DNA of 64,000 nt, from assembly GCF_000832305.1 (NCBI RefSeq), contig NZ_CP010536.1:3410001-3474000 (forward strand). The letters run 5' to 3'. How positions within the stretch are numbered: the first letter of the stretch is position 1; each line of letters starts with the position of its first letter. The notes beneath the pieces were generated by a model. It was given only the letters and a program-made list of their open reading frames with translations, was not told where the DNA came from and did not search any database. Of this stretch, positions 42,359 to 49,716 are shown piece after piece. The stretch comes from Cupriavidus basilensis. Lineage in GTDB: Bacteria; Pseudomonadota; Gammaproteobacteria; Burkholderiales; Burkholderiaceae. The translations under genes and the position numbers were made by a program.

Positions 42359-42898
42359 TCAGGACTTGGCGATCACGCCGCAAGCAATGCGGCCGCCGGA
42401 GTTGCCGGTGGGCTGGGTCTTGTAGTCGTCCGGGTCCTTGTGGACGACCACCGCGCGGCTCATCAGGCTGGTTGAGCCCGGGGCCAAGGTCACGCCGGTC
42501 AGCTCGAAGCTGGCCTGGGCGCGGCCGGTGGCGTCGGCCTTGAGGTTGATGATGTCGCCGGCATGATGGTCGGGCATCGACATCGAGCCGTGTGGCTTGG
42601 CCGTCGGGTTGAAGTGGCCGCCCGCGCTCATGGCGTCGGGGGCCGAGCAGTCGCCCTTCTCGTGCACGTGGAAGCCGTGCTCGGTATTGGGCGGCAGGCC
42701 GGTTACGTCGGCCTTGACCAGCACCGTGTCACCGCGCTGGGTGAAGGTGATGCTGCCCTGCGTCGCGGTGCCGCTCTTGGACGCCAGCGCGGCGACCGCG
42801 GTATCCGAACCGCCCATCCCCATGCCCCCGCAACCGGCCAGAGTGCCTGCCAGGGTGCCCGCTACAGCCAGACCGAAAAGTACACGTACACGCTTCAT
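42359..42898 (-). CDS. sodC: Cu/Zn superoxide dismutase lipoprotein
   Basis: A 179-residue exported SodC. The leader MKRVRVLFGLAVAGTL runs into a lipobox LAGC (about 20-23), so it is probably membrane-anchored. Copper and zinc ligands are visible: GFHVHEKGDC, GGHFNPTAKPHG, DHHAGD, and VVHKDPDD; SGGRIACGVI supplies the active-site Arg and disulfide Cys. It lies inside the formate dehydrogenase run, 13 bp after a small secreted protein, suggesting protection of a periplasmic redox system; that link is inference. Confidence 0.93.
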   Translation of the reverse strand: MKRVRVLFGLAVAGTLAGTLAGCGGMGMGGSDTAVAALASKSGTATQGSITFTQRGDTVLVKADVTGLPPNTEHGFHVHEKGDCSAPDAMSAGGHFNPTAKPHGSMSMPDHHAGDIINLKADATGRAQASFELTGVTLAPGSTSLMSRAVVVHKDPDDYKTQPTGNSGGRIACGVIAKS

Positions 42899-42911
42899 GC
42901 CGAACCTCCTC

Positions 42912-43313
42912 TCACGGTGATGTCCGGGGCGATTGTACCGCTCCCGTGCCCGGCGCTGCGGCCGGTTTGTGATCCGAAGGCGCCGCGACGGGTGCAGTGG
43001 AAGGCCCTCCAGCAGTGCTGACAGCAGCTTGCTCAGCCGGCGCTTGCGCCACGAACGGGCCCGGATCGGCGCACGGCGCGGCCGCGGCAGCCGCCGGCAC
43101 CGCCTTGCCTTTGGCCTGCATGTCGCTGTAGTAGTGCGCCGCCGCCTTGTCTTGCGCTCGGCAGAGCTGATAAGCGGCCACCTTGTCGGCCCAGCCGGCG
43201 CGCGCCTTGGCCTCGTCGGCCTTGAGCTTTTGCGCCTCCGTGGGCGGCGGCAGCTTGGCCAGGGCACCTGTGCCGCCAAGGGCCAGGGCGAGCATCAGCA
43301 GAATGCGGTTCAT
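42912..43313 (-). CDS. Small secreted Ala/Pro-rich protein of the fdh cluster
   Basis: A 133-residue protein I do not recognise. A signal peptide (MNRILLMLALALGGTGALA) is clear, followed by a helical, charged part (EAQKLKADEAKARAGWADKV) and an Ala/Pro-rich C-terminal half. Two Cys (YQLCRAQ and APCADPG) could pair. It sits between fdhC and sodC with short gaps (36 and 13 bp), the same orientation, and codon bias like its neighbours, so it is likely real. Function unknown. Confidence 0.7.
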   Translation of the reverse strand: MNRILLMLALALGGTGALAKLPPPTEAQKLKADEAKARAGWADKVAAYQLCRAQDKAAAHYYSDMQAKGKAVPAAAAAAPCADPGPFVAQAPAEQAAVSTAGGPSTAPVAAPSDHKPAAAPGTGAVQSPRTSP

Positions 43314-43349
43314 GGATCGGGCTCCTCGTTGGGGATCGGCCGTGCGCGC

Positions 43350-44561
43350 TCAGACTTCGCCCGGGCTGGCCCGGCCGCCAGCGCGCTCGCCCGGCTCCGG
43401 CTCGGCCGCGCGCTGCGCGGCGATCTTGCCTGCCTTGATATCGTCGTACCAGAGCTCGTGGTGCTCCTTGGCCCAGGCCTCATCGACCCAGCCGTCACGC
43501 ATGGCGCGGTAGGCCCCTTCCATGCCGATGGTACCCATGTAGATATGGCCGCAGGCCATGGCGATCATCAGCACCGCCGCGATGCCATGGATGACGTTGG
43601 CAACCTGCATGGTGGCGCGGTAGAAATCCATGCCGGGCACGATCATGTCGAGCACCCAGCCGGAGGCCGACAGGATCAGGCCGAAGACCACCAGCCCGCC
43701 CCAGAACCAGGCCTTCTCGCCAGCGTTGAAGCGCCCGCTTGGCACATGCTTGCCAGACACGAGCCCGCCGAGCTTGATGAGCCACTGCCAGTCCTCCCGG
43801 GCGGGGAAGTTGTCGCGCACGAAGATCACGAAGCCGACGATCACCGACAAGGTAAAGACCGGGCCGACGATGTTATGGACGTTCTTCAGCAGGTAGGTGA
43901 GCCAGCCGAACAAGGTGTGGCCCATCAGGGGCAGCAGGAAATGCTTGCCGAACAGCATCACGATGCCCGAGACCGCCAGCGTGACGAATGAAATCGCCAT
44001 GGTCCAGTGCACCATGCGCTCCAGCGGCGTAAAGCGCTGGATCATGCGGCCGGTACGCAGCGTCTTGAGCGGGATCGTGCCGCGCCAGAAGAAAAAAGCC
44101 AGGATCGCGGCGGGCACCACCACGATCAGCCAGCCGCCCCAGACGGTGATCACCCCGTTGCGCAACAGGCGCCACTTCTGCCCGGTGCGCTGGATCAGCA
44201 CCCCGGCTTCCTTGGCTGGCAGGCTGCTGTAGTGCGCCTGGTCGGAATTCGCTTCCCGCCAGACCGGTGCGTTGTTGCCCGGTTGCTCCTTGCTACGCGC
44301 CTGCTGGGCCTGCGCCTCGGCTGCGATATCGCGGCGTGGCACGTTGAAGATGTTCTCGGAAGCAATGCCCGCGAAGGGCTGGGCCGGATGCGTGGCGGGG
44401 TTGTTGGCCTCGGCGGGCACGCCGGCCGCCTGCGGCGCGGAGGCGCTCTGGGCCGGGGCTTGGGCTTGCGCCCGCGCGGCCCCGGGCGGCGCCAGCAAGG
44501 CCAGCGCGCAGGCCACCCCCGCCAGATAGCGGAACCAGCCAGGATTGAGCGTCGGCTTCAT
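43350..44561 (-). CDS. fdhC: Formate dehydrogenase cytochrome b556 subunit (gamma)
   Basis: Inner-membrane di-haem cytochrome that passes electrons from FdhB to the quinone pool. The 403-residue protein has a signal-like N-terminus (about 1-32), an Ala/Gln-rich periplasmic stretch to about 130, then membrane helices near 140-160, 185-207, 228-250 and 290-312 plus a further one near 330-350. Candidate haem His are in ERMVHWTM, NVHNIVG, and NVIHGIAAV with GHIYMGTIG. The N-terminal extension before the first helix is longer than in E. coli FdnI. It follows the small lipoprotein by 52 bp. Confidence 0.93.
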   Translation of the reverse strand: MKPTLNPGWFRYLAGVACALALLAPPGAARAQAQAPAQSASAPQAAGVPAEANNPATHPAQPFAGIASENIFNVPRRDIAAEAQAQQARSKEQPGNNAPVWREANSDQAHYSSLPAKEAGVLIQRTGQKWRLLRNGVITVWGGWLIVVVPAAILAFFFWRGTIPLKTLRTGRMIQRFTPLERMVHWTMAISFVTLAVSGIVMLFGKHFLLPLMGHTLFGWLTYLLKNVHNIVGPVFTLSVIVGFVIFVRDNFPAREDWQWLIKLGGLVSGKHVPSGRFNAGEKAWFWGGLVVFGLILSASGWVLDMIVPGMDFYRATMQVANVIHGIAAVLMIAMACGHIYMGTIGMEGAYRAMRDGWVDEAWAKEHHELWYDDIKAGKIAAQRAAEPEPGERAGGRASPGEV

Positions 44562-44613
44562 ATGCCCTCCATCGGGTCGGCCAGGGTGCGCCCCGGGCGT
44601 CGCATCGCCGCTG

Positions 44614-44847
44614 TCATGGCGTGCGCTTGTATTCGTTCTGGTACTGGTTGCGCTCGCGGATCTGGTTTTGCCAACTGGTCTTGTCGCCCGGTGTCCAGCC
44701 CTTGGCCACGAAGGGATCGCCCGGTGCGCCCTCGTACGCCGGCGCGTCGGATTTCTTGTGCGCCGCCGTGGCGGTCTGCGCGCGCTCGCCGCAGGCGGCC
44801 AGCGCGGTGCAGCCGGCGGCCAGCAGGATCAGCAACAAGCGGGTCAT
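44614..44847 (-). CDS. Small lipoprotein between fdhB and fdhC
   Basis: A 77-residue protein with a lipobox leader (MTRLLLILLAAGCTALAAC; Cys at residue 19), then a short charged part with FVAKGWTPGDKTSW and an Asn/Gln/Arg-rich C-terminus. Its ATG overlaps the fdhB stop by 4 bp, strong evidence that it is translated with the complex. No known domain. It may be an accessory subunit or an assembly factor on the periplasmic side; that is inference. Confidence 0.75.
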   Translation of the reverse strand: MTRLLLILLAAGCTALAACGERAQTATAAHKKSDAPAYEGAPGDPFVAKGWTPGDKTSWQNQIRERNQYQNEYKRTP

Positions 44848-45509
44848 GATGGCTGCGCTCCTGAAGCGGGTGGCGCGGCGGGCGGCGCCGCGCCCGCGCC
44901 CGCGGCACCCTGCGTGGCGCCCTTGTTGCCGTAAGCCGTGCCCCAGCCGAACACATCGCCGCCCTTGCCGCGCTTGATCACGCGGTTGCGCAGTATGTCG
45001 GCAATGACGTCGCCGTCGCCGCCCAGCAGCGCCTTGGTCGAGCACATTTCCGCGCACAGCGGCAGCTTGCCTTCGGCCAGCCGGTTGCGTCCGTATTTCT
45101 CGAATTCTTCGTCGCTGCCGTTTTTCTCCGGCCCGCCGGCGCAGAACGTGCACTTGTCCATTTTGCCGCGCACGCCGAAGGTCCCGGCGCTGGGGAACTG
45201 GGGAGCGCCGAACGGGCAGGCGTAGGAGCAGTAGCCGCAACCGATGCAGATGTCCTTGTCGTGCAGCACCACGCCGTCTTCGGTACGGTAGAAGCAGTCG
45301 ACCGGGCACACCGCCATGCAAGGCGCGTCCGAGCAGTGCATGCACGCCACCGAGATCGATTTCTCGGCACCGACGATGCCGTCGTTGACCGTCACCACGC
45401 GGCGCCGGTTGACGCCCCACGGCACCTCGTGCTCGTTCTTGCAGGCGGTGACGCAGCTGTTGCACTCGATGCAACGCTCGGCGTCACAGATGAATTTCAT
45501 GCGTGCCAT
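44844..45509 (-). CDS. fdhB: Formate dehydrogenase iron-sulfur subunit (beta)
   Basis: Carries electrons from the molybdenum subunit to cytochrome b. The 221-residue protein has four [4Fe-4S] sites: CIECNSCVTACKNEHE, CMHCSDAPCMAVCPVDC, CIGCGYCSYACPFGAP, and KCTFCAGG with LCAEMC. It lacks the C-terminal transmembrane helix of E. coli FdnH; instead the end is a Gly/Ala/Pro tail. It is downstream of fdhA across a 103-bp repeat-rich gap and overlaps the small lipoprotein. Confidence 0.95.
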   Translation of the reverse strand: MARMKFICDAERCIECNSCVTACKNEHEVPWGVNRRRVVTVNDGIVGAEKSISVACMHCSDAPCMAVCPVDCFYRTEDGVVLHDKDICIGCGYCSYACPFGAPQFPSAGTFGVRGKMDKCTFCAGGPEKNGSDEEFEKYGRNRLAEGKLPLCAEMCSTKALLGGDGDVIADILRNRVIKRGKGGDVFGWGTAYGNKGATQGAAGAGAAPPAAPPASGAQPS

Positions 45510-45528
45510 GGTCGTTCCTTGCCCTTGG

Positions 45529-45606
45529 TCTCTGTCCCTGTCGCCATCTCTGCCGCAATCTCTGCCACTAACTCTGTCGCTATCTCGATGTCGATGTCGA
45601 TCACAA
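45529..45606. repeat. Degenerate 12-bp/6-bp tandem repeat between fdhA and fdhB
   Basis: On the plus strand the units TCTCTGTCCCTG, (TCGCCA), TCTCTGCCGCAA, TCTCTGCCACTA, ACTCTGTCGCTA, TCTCGATGTCGA and TGTCGATCACAA follow in register. The array fills nearly all of the gap between the fdhA stop and the fdhB start. Confidence 0.65.
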
Positions 45607-45612
45607 CCGCAT

Positions 45613-48600
45613 TCAGGTGAACCGTGCGATCTGGCAGATCGTGGTCTTGGTTTCCTGCATCATCGTCACCGAGTCATAGCCGTAGGTGGTGGCGGTGTTG
45701 ATGGCCTCGCCGCGCACGATCGGCATCGCGCCCTCCGGGTAGTAGTCCTTCAGGTCCTTGCCCTGCCACCAGCCAGAGAAGTGGAACGGGATGAAGGCGG
45801 TATCCACGCCGACGCGCTCGGTCACCAGCGCGCGCACCTTGATGTGCGCGCCGGTGGGCGTGCTGACCCAGCAGTAGTCGCCGTTGCGGATGCCGCGATC
45901 GGACGCCGCGCGCGGGTTGATCTCGACGAAGTTCTCCTGCTGCAACTCGGCCAGCCACGGATTGGACCGGGTTTCCTCACCCCCGCCCTCGTACTCGACC
46001 AGGCGGCCGGAGGTGAGAATGATCGGGAACTTCTCGTAGAGCTTGTTCTCGACGTTGCGCTGCTGCAGCGACTTGTACAGCGTGGGCAGCCGCCAGAACG
46101 CCATCTTGTCGTCGTGCGTGGGGTACTTGGCGACCATGTCGGGCCGGGTGGAATACAGCGGCTCGCGGTGCTGCGGGATCGGGTCGGGGAAGTTCCACAC
46201 GACGGCCCGCGCCTTGGCGTTGCCAAAGGGATGGCAGCCATGGTTCTTCAGCACCACGCGCTGGATGCCACCGGACAGATCCGTCTTCCAGTTCTTGCCC
46301 TCGGCCTTCTGCTTCTCTGCGTCCGTCAGCTCATCCCACCATCCCAGCTTCTTCAGCAGCACGTGGTCGAACTCCGGATAGCCGGTGGTAATGTCCGCGC
46401 CTTTCGAGTACGAGCCGTCCTCGGCCAGCAGGCTGACGCCATCGCGCTCCACGCCGAAGTTGGCGCGGAAGTTGCCGCCGCCGTCCATGACGTTGCGGCT
46501 GGTGTCATACAGGTTGGGCGAGCCGGGGTGCTTGAGCTCCGGCGTGCCATAGCACGGCCACGGCAGCCCAAAGTAATCGCCGGTCAGGTCGTAGCCGGTC
46601 AACGGATCCTTGCCGCCCAGGCAACGCAGCGTGCGCACGTCGAACTTCTCCATATTGCGCATATGCGACTTGAGCCGCTCGGGAGATTGCCCGGTGTAGC
46701 CGATAGTCCAGTTGCTGGCGTTGATCTCGCGCAGGATGGATTCGACTTCGGGCTCCATCCAGGTCCGGCCCGCGCGCTTGACCTCGTTGAGCTTGAAGTT
46801 CTTCGACAACTCCTTGCCAAAGCCGAGCCGGTCGGCGAAGGCCTGCATGATGGTGTGGTCCGGCATCGACTCGAACAGCGGCTCTATCACTTTCTCGCGC
46901 CACTGCAGCGAGCGGTTGGAGGCCGTGCAGGACCCGGTGGTCTCGAACTGCGTGCAGGCCGGCAGCAGGTAGACCGCGCGGTTCGGGTTGACCTTGTCGC
47001 CCTCTGCCGGCGGCATGTTGGCCATCGCGGCAGTGGCTGACGGATAAGGGTCGATCACCACCAGCAGGTCGAGCTTGTCGAGCGCCTTCTTCATCTCCAG
47101 GCCGCGCGTCTGCGAGTTGGGCGCATGGCCCCAGAAAAACACCCCGCGGACGTTGTTGTCCTGGTCGATCAGTTCAGGCTTTTCGGTAACGATATCGATC
47201 CAGCGCGACACCGTGGTGCCGGACTTCTCCATCATCGCCTGCGAGGCGTACTGCTTCTTGATCCATTCGTAGTCGACGCCCCACACCGCGGCGAAGTGCT
47301 TCCACGCCCCGGTGGCCAGGCCGTAGTAGCCCGGCAGGGAATCCGGGTTGGGGCCCACGTCGGTCGCGCCCTGCACATTGTCGTGGCCGCGGAAGATGTT
47401 GGCGCCGCCGCCCGACACGCCGATATTGCCCAGCGCCAGCTGCACCAGGCAGGAAGCGCGCACGATGGCGTTGCCGATGGTGTGTTGGGTCTGGCCCATG
47501 CACCACACCAGCGTGCTGGGCCGGTTCTTGGCCATGATCTCGGCAACCTGGCGGACCTGCGCCTCGGGCACGCCGCAGACTTCCTCGACCTTGTCCGGCG
47601 TCCACTTGGCGAGGACTTCCGCCTTGACCTTGTCCATGCCGTAGACGCGATCGTTGATGTACTTCTGGTCTTCCCAGCCGTTCTGGAAGATGTGGTACAG
47701 CACGCCGAACAGGAAGGCGATATCGGTGCCCGAACGGACCCGTACGTAGTGATCGGACTTCGCGGCCGTGCGGGTGTAGCGCGGATCGACCACGATCACC
47801 TTGCAGCCGTTCTCCTTGGCGTGCAGCAGGTGCAGCATCGACACCGGATGCGCCTCGGCCGCGTTGGAGCCGATATACAGCGCCGCGCGGGCGTTCTGCA
47901 TATCGTTGTACGAGTTGGTCATTGCACCATAGCCCCAGGTATTGGCCACGCCGGCCACCGTGGTGGAGTGGCAGATGCGTGCCTGGTGATCGGTGTTGTT
48001 GGTGCCGAAGAAAGATACCCACTTGCGCAGCAGGTAGGACCCTTCGTTGCTGTGCTTGGAAGAACCGACGAAGAACATCGAATCCGGCCCGGTCTGCTGG
48101 CGGATCTCCTTCATCCTGGCGGTGATCTCGTCAAGCGCCTGGTCCCAGCCGATGCGCTGGTACTTGCCGTTGACCAGCTTCATCGGGTACTTCAGGCGGT
48201 ACTCGCCGTGGCCGTGCTCGCGCAGCGCGGCGCCCTTGGCGCAGTGCGCGCCCATGTTGATCGGCGAATCGAAGACCGGGTTCTGGCGTACCCACACGCC
48301 GTTGTGCACCACGGCATCCACCGCGCACCCCACCGAGCAGTGGCCGCACACGGTACGGCGCACCACGATGTTGCCCTTGTCCTCGCCGCCGGCCGCCGCA
48401 CCTGAAGCATCCGCGGCATCGGCCCGGCGCAACAGCGTCAGCTGCGAAGCCGCCAGCCCCGCGCCCACCCCGATGCCGGAGCGCTTGAGAAAGCTGCGCC
48501 GGTCCATGGTGGGCATGGCACCCGCCAGCCCGGCAGCCAGACGCTCGGAGAGCCGGCCGCCAGCGCGCTCGCCCGAGCCGCCAGCCAGTTGCGAAGATGC

Positions 48601-48636
48601 GCTGCCCTGCGCCGCGCGTTTGCGGGTCAAGATCAT
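45613..48636 (-). CDS. fdhA: Formate dehydrogenase molybdopterin subunit (alpha), Cys-type
   Basis: Oxidises formate at a bis-MGD molybdenum or tungsten site; 1007 residues. A long basic n-region precedes a twin-arginine leader MDRRSFLKRSGIGVGAG (about residues 44-60), so it is folded in the cytosol and exported. Then come the [4Fe-4S] motif CGHCSVGCAVDAVVHNG with a downstream GAHCAKGAAL Cys, and RICHSTTVAGVANTWGYGAMT: Cys occupies the place of selenocysteine in E. coli FdnG, followed by the conserved His. SNAAEAHPVS and the C-terminal cofactor domain (TPTGAHIKVRALVTERV) are present. The ATG at 48636 has a GGGGTGA box. Substrate is inferred from fdhB/C/D neighbours. Confidence 0.96.
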   Translation of the reverse strand: MILTRKRAAQGSASSQLAGGSGERAGGRLSERLAAGLAGAMPTMDRRSFLKRSGIGVGAGLAASQLTLLRRADAADASGAAAGGEDKGNIVVRRTVCGHCSVGCAVDAVVHNGVWVRQNPVFDSPINMGAHCAKGAALREHGHGEYRLKYPMKLVNGKYQRIGWDQALDEITARMKEIRQQTGPDSMFFVGSSKHSNEGSYLLRKWVSFFGTNNTDHQARICHSTTVAGVANTWGYGAMTNSYNDMQNARAALYIGSNAAEAHPVSMLHLLHAKENGCKVIVVDPRYTRTAAKSDHYVRVRSGTDIAFLFGVLYHIFQNGWEDQKYINDRVYGMDKVKAEVLAKWTPDKVEEVCGVPEAQVRQVAEIMAKNRPSTLVWCMGQTQHTIGNAIVRASCLVQLALGNIGVSGGGANIFRGHDNVQGATDVGPNPDSLPGYYGLATGAWKHFAAVWGVDYEWIKKQYASQAMMEKSGTTVSRWIDIVTEKPELIDQDNNVRGVFFWGHAPNSQTRGLEMKKALDKLDLLVVIDPYPSATAAMANMPPAEGDKVNPNRAVYLLPACTQFETTGSCTASNRSLQWREKVIEPLFESMPDHTIMQAFADRLGFGKELSKNFKLNEVKRAGRTWMEPEVESILREINASNWTIGYTGQSPERLKSHMRNMEKFDVRTLRCLGGKDPLTGYDLTGDYFGLPWPCYGTPELKHPGSPNLYDTSRNVMDGGGNFRANFGVERDGVSLLAEDGSYSKGADITTGYPEFDHVLLKKLGWWDELTDAEKQKAEGKNWKTDLSGGIQRVVLKNHGCHPFGNAKARAVVWNFPDPIPQHREPLYSTRPDMVAKYPTHDDKMAFWRLPTLYKSLQQRNVENKLYEKFPIILTSGRLVEYEGGGEETRSNPWLAELQQENFVEINPRAASDRGIRNGDYCWVSTPTGAHIKVRALVTERVGVDTAFIPFHFSGWWQGKDLKDYYPEGAMPIVRGEAINTATTYGYDSVTMMQETKTTICQIARFT

Positions 48637-48691
48637 GTATCACCCCAGGATGGAAACGAGGTAGAGCGAGGCGTGCGCCAGGCGCGGCCAC

Positions 48692-48910
48692 TCACACCAG
48701 CGTAGTCCGGTAGTACTTGCGAATATGCTCTGTGACCCGGTAACCGTCGCCGTCGGTCGACGTGACATCGGGAATGGCCGCCGCCAGGCTGGGCACGGCG
48801 GGCATGGCCGGACCGCGCGAAGTCAGCGCGGCGGCAGCGCCGGCAGCGGCAACGACCCCGGTGCCGGCAAGGAAGGCACGGCGCGCGGCCTTCGGCTGTT
48901 TGTCTTTCAT
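48692..48910 (-). CDS. Small twin-arginine protein of the fdh region
   Basis: A 72-residue protein of the type known as formate dehydrogenase region TAT target. It has a Tat-like leader KAARRAFLAGTGVVAAAGAA (about 7-26) and a short C-terminal tail with GYRVTEHIRKYYRTTLV. A GAGGAG site lies upstream of the ATG. It precedes fdhA by 55 bp. The function is not established; it may be a small partner exported with FdhA. Confidence 0.83.
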   Translation of the reverse strand: MKDKQPKAARRAFLAGTGVVAAAGAAAALTSRGPAMPAVPSLAAAIPDVTSTDGDGYRVTEHIRKYYRTTLV

Positions 48911-49045
48911 TTGGGGGGCTCCTCGGCCGCTCCAGACCGATTACCAATCCTGTTATGAACGCTACTGCCTATTTTAGAATGATATGTGTCGAAAGACCAT
49001 GACTCCCCGGGATTTCCATGATGGCAATCAAGAGCTTGCGTGCGA

Positions 49046-49684
49046 TCAATGCATTTCCAGCGCGATCGCCTCGACCGCCATGAAGGCCTTCAGCAGCGCG
49101 GCCACGCGGGCGTAGAGGCACGCTTGCGGATGTGCCGCCGCGCTGTCGCACAGGGTTTCCACCCATGACTGCAGATGGCGCGAGAAAAAGTGCTGCTGCT
49201 CGGCAAGGTTGGACACGCCGGCGTCCTCGCCCGCCACCAGAAAGCGCATCACCTCGCACAATGTGGCGATGTGATCCTCGGTTTCGCTGACATTGTCCTG
49301 GCGCACCAGGCCATAGCGCGCCAGGTCGTCGCGCAGCGCCACCAGCGGGCGCTCATTGAGGAAGCCGGTCTGGTAGTAGGAGCCGTACAGCAGGACTTCC
49401 GGCTTGCCCACGCCGACGAACAATTGCTGGTATTCGTCGCTGGCTTGCTCGGCCGTGGTGACCGATGCTGCGTCGCACAAATCGTTCCAGGCGTCGCCCA
49501 GCGGCGTGGCGGCGTCCTCGCCGTGCGCGCGGTTGGCGGCGATATGGTGCAGCAGCGCGGCATCCGGCGCGCGATACAGCAGCGTAGCCAGCAGGCCGTA
49601 CAAGTCCGCCCGGGCGGTGTCTTCTGCGTCGGGCGCCGCGTGGGCGACCGGAGGGATCAGCTGGATAGGCTGGAAATCTGTCAT
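49046..49684 (-). CDS. TorD-family molybdoenzyme chaperone
   Basis: A protein of about 212 residues, all-alpha, expected to bind the twin-arginine leader and apo-FdhA until cofactor is loaded. Family stretches include ARADLYGLLATLLYRAPD, YQQLFVGVGKPEVLLYGSYYQTGFLNERPL, and EDHIATLCEVMRFLVAG. The frame is open upstream to 49789, but the ATG at 49684 begins the natural protein. It is 32 bp after the multi-Fe-S protein. A 135-bp, A+T-richer gap follows before the small Tat protein and may hold an internal promoter. Confidence 0.88.
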   Translation of the reverse strand: MTDFQPIQLIPPVAHAAPDAEDTARADLYGLLATLLYRAPDAALLHHIAANRAHGEDAATPLGDAWNDLCDAASVTTAEQASDEYQQLFVGVGKPEVLLYGSYYQTGFLNERPLVALRDDLARYGLVRQDNVSETEDHIATLCEVMRFLVAGEDAGVSNLAEQQHFFSRHLQSWVETLCDSAAAHPQACLYARVAALLKAFMAVEAIALEMH

Positions 49685-49716
49685 GTCGTGATGATTCTCA
49701 AGGATGGCCTGCTTGG

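Noticed and set aside
45529..45606. Possible CRISPR-like repeats
   Set aside because: Units are 12 bp, contiguous and degenerate, with no spacers and no cas genes.
45613..48636. Selenocysteine in FdhA
   Set aside because: The frame has no in-frame TGA; the position reads as Cys in RICHSTT, so this is a Cys-type enzyme.
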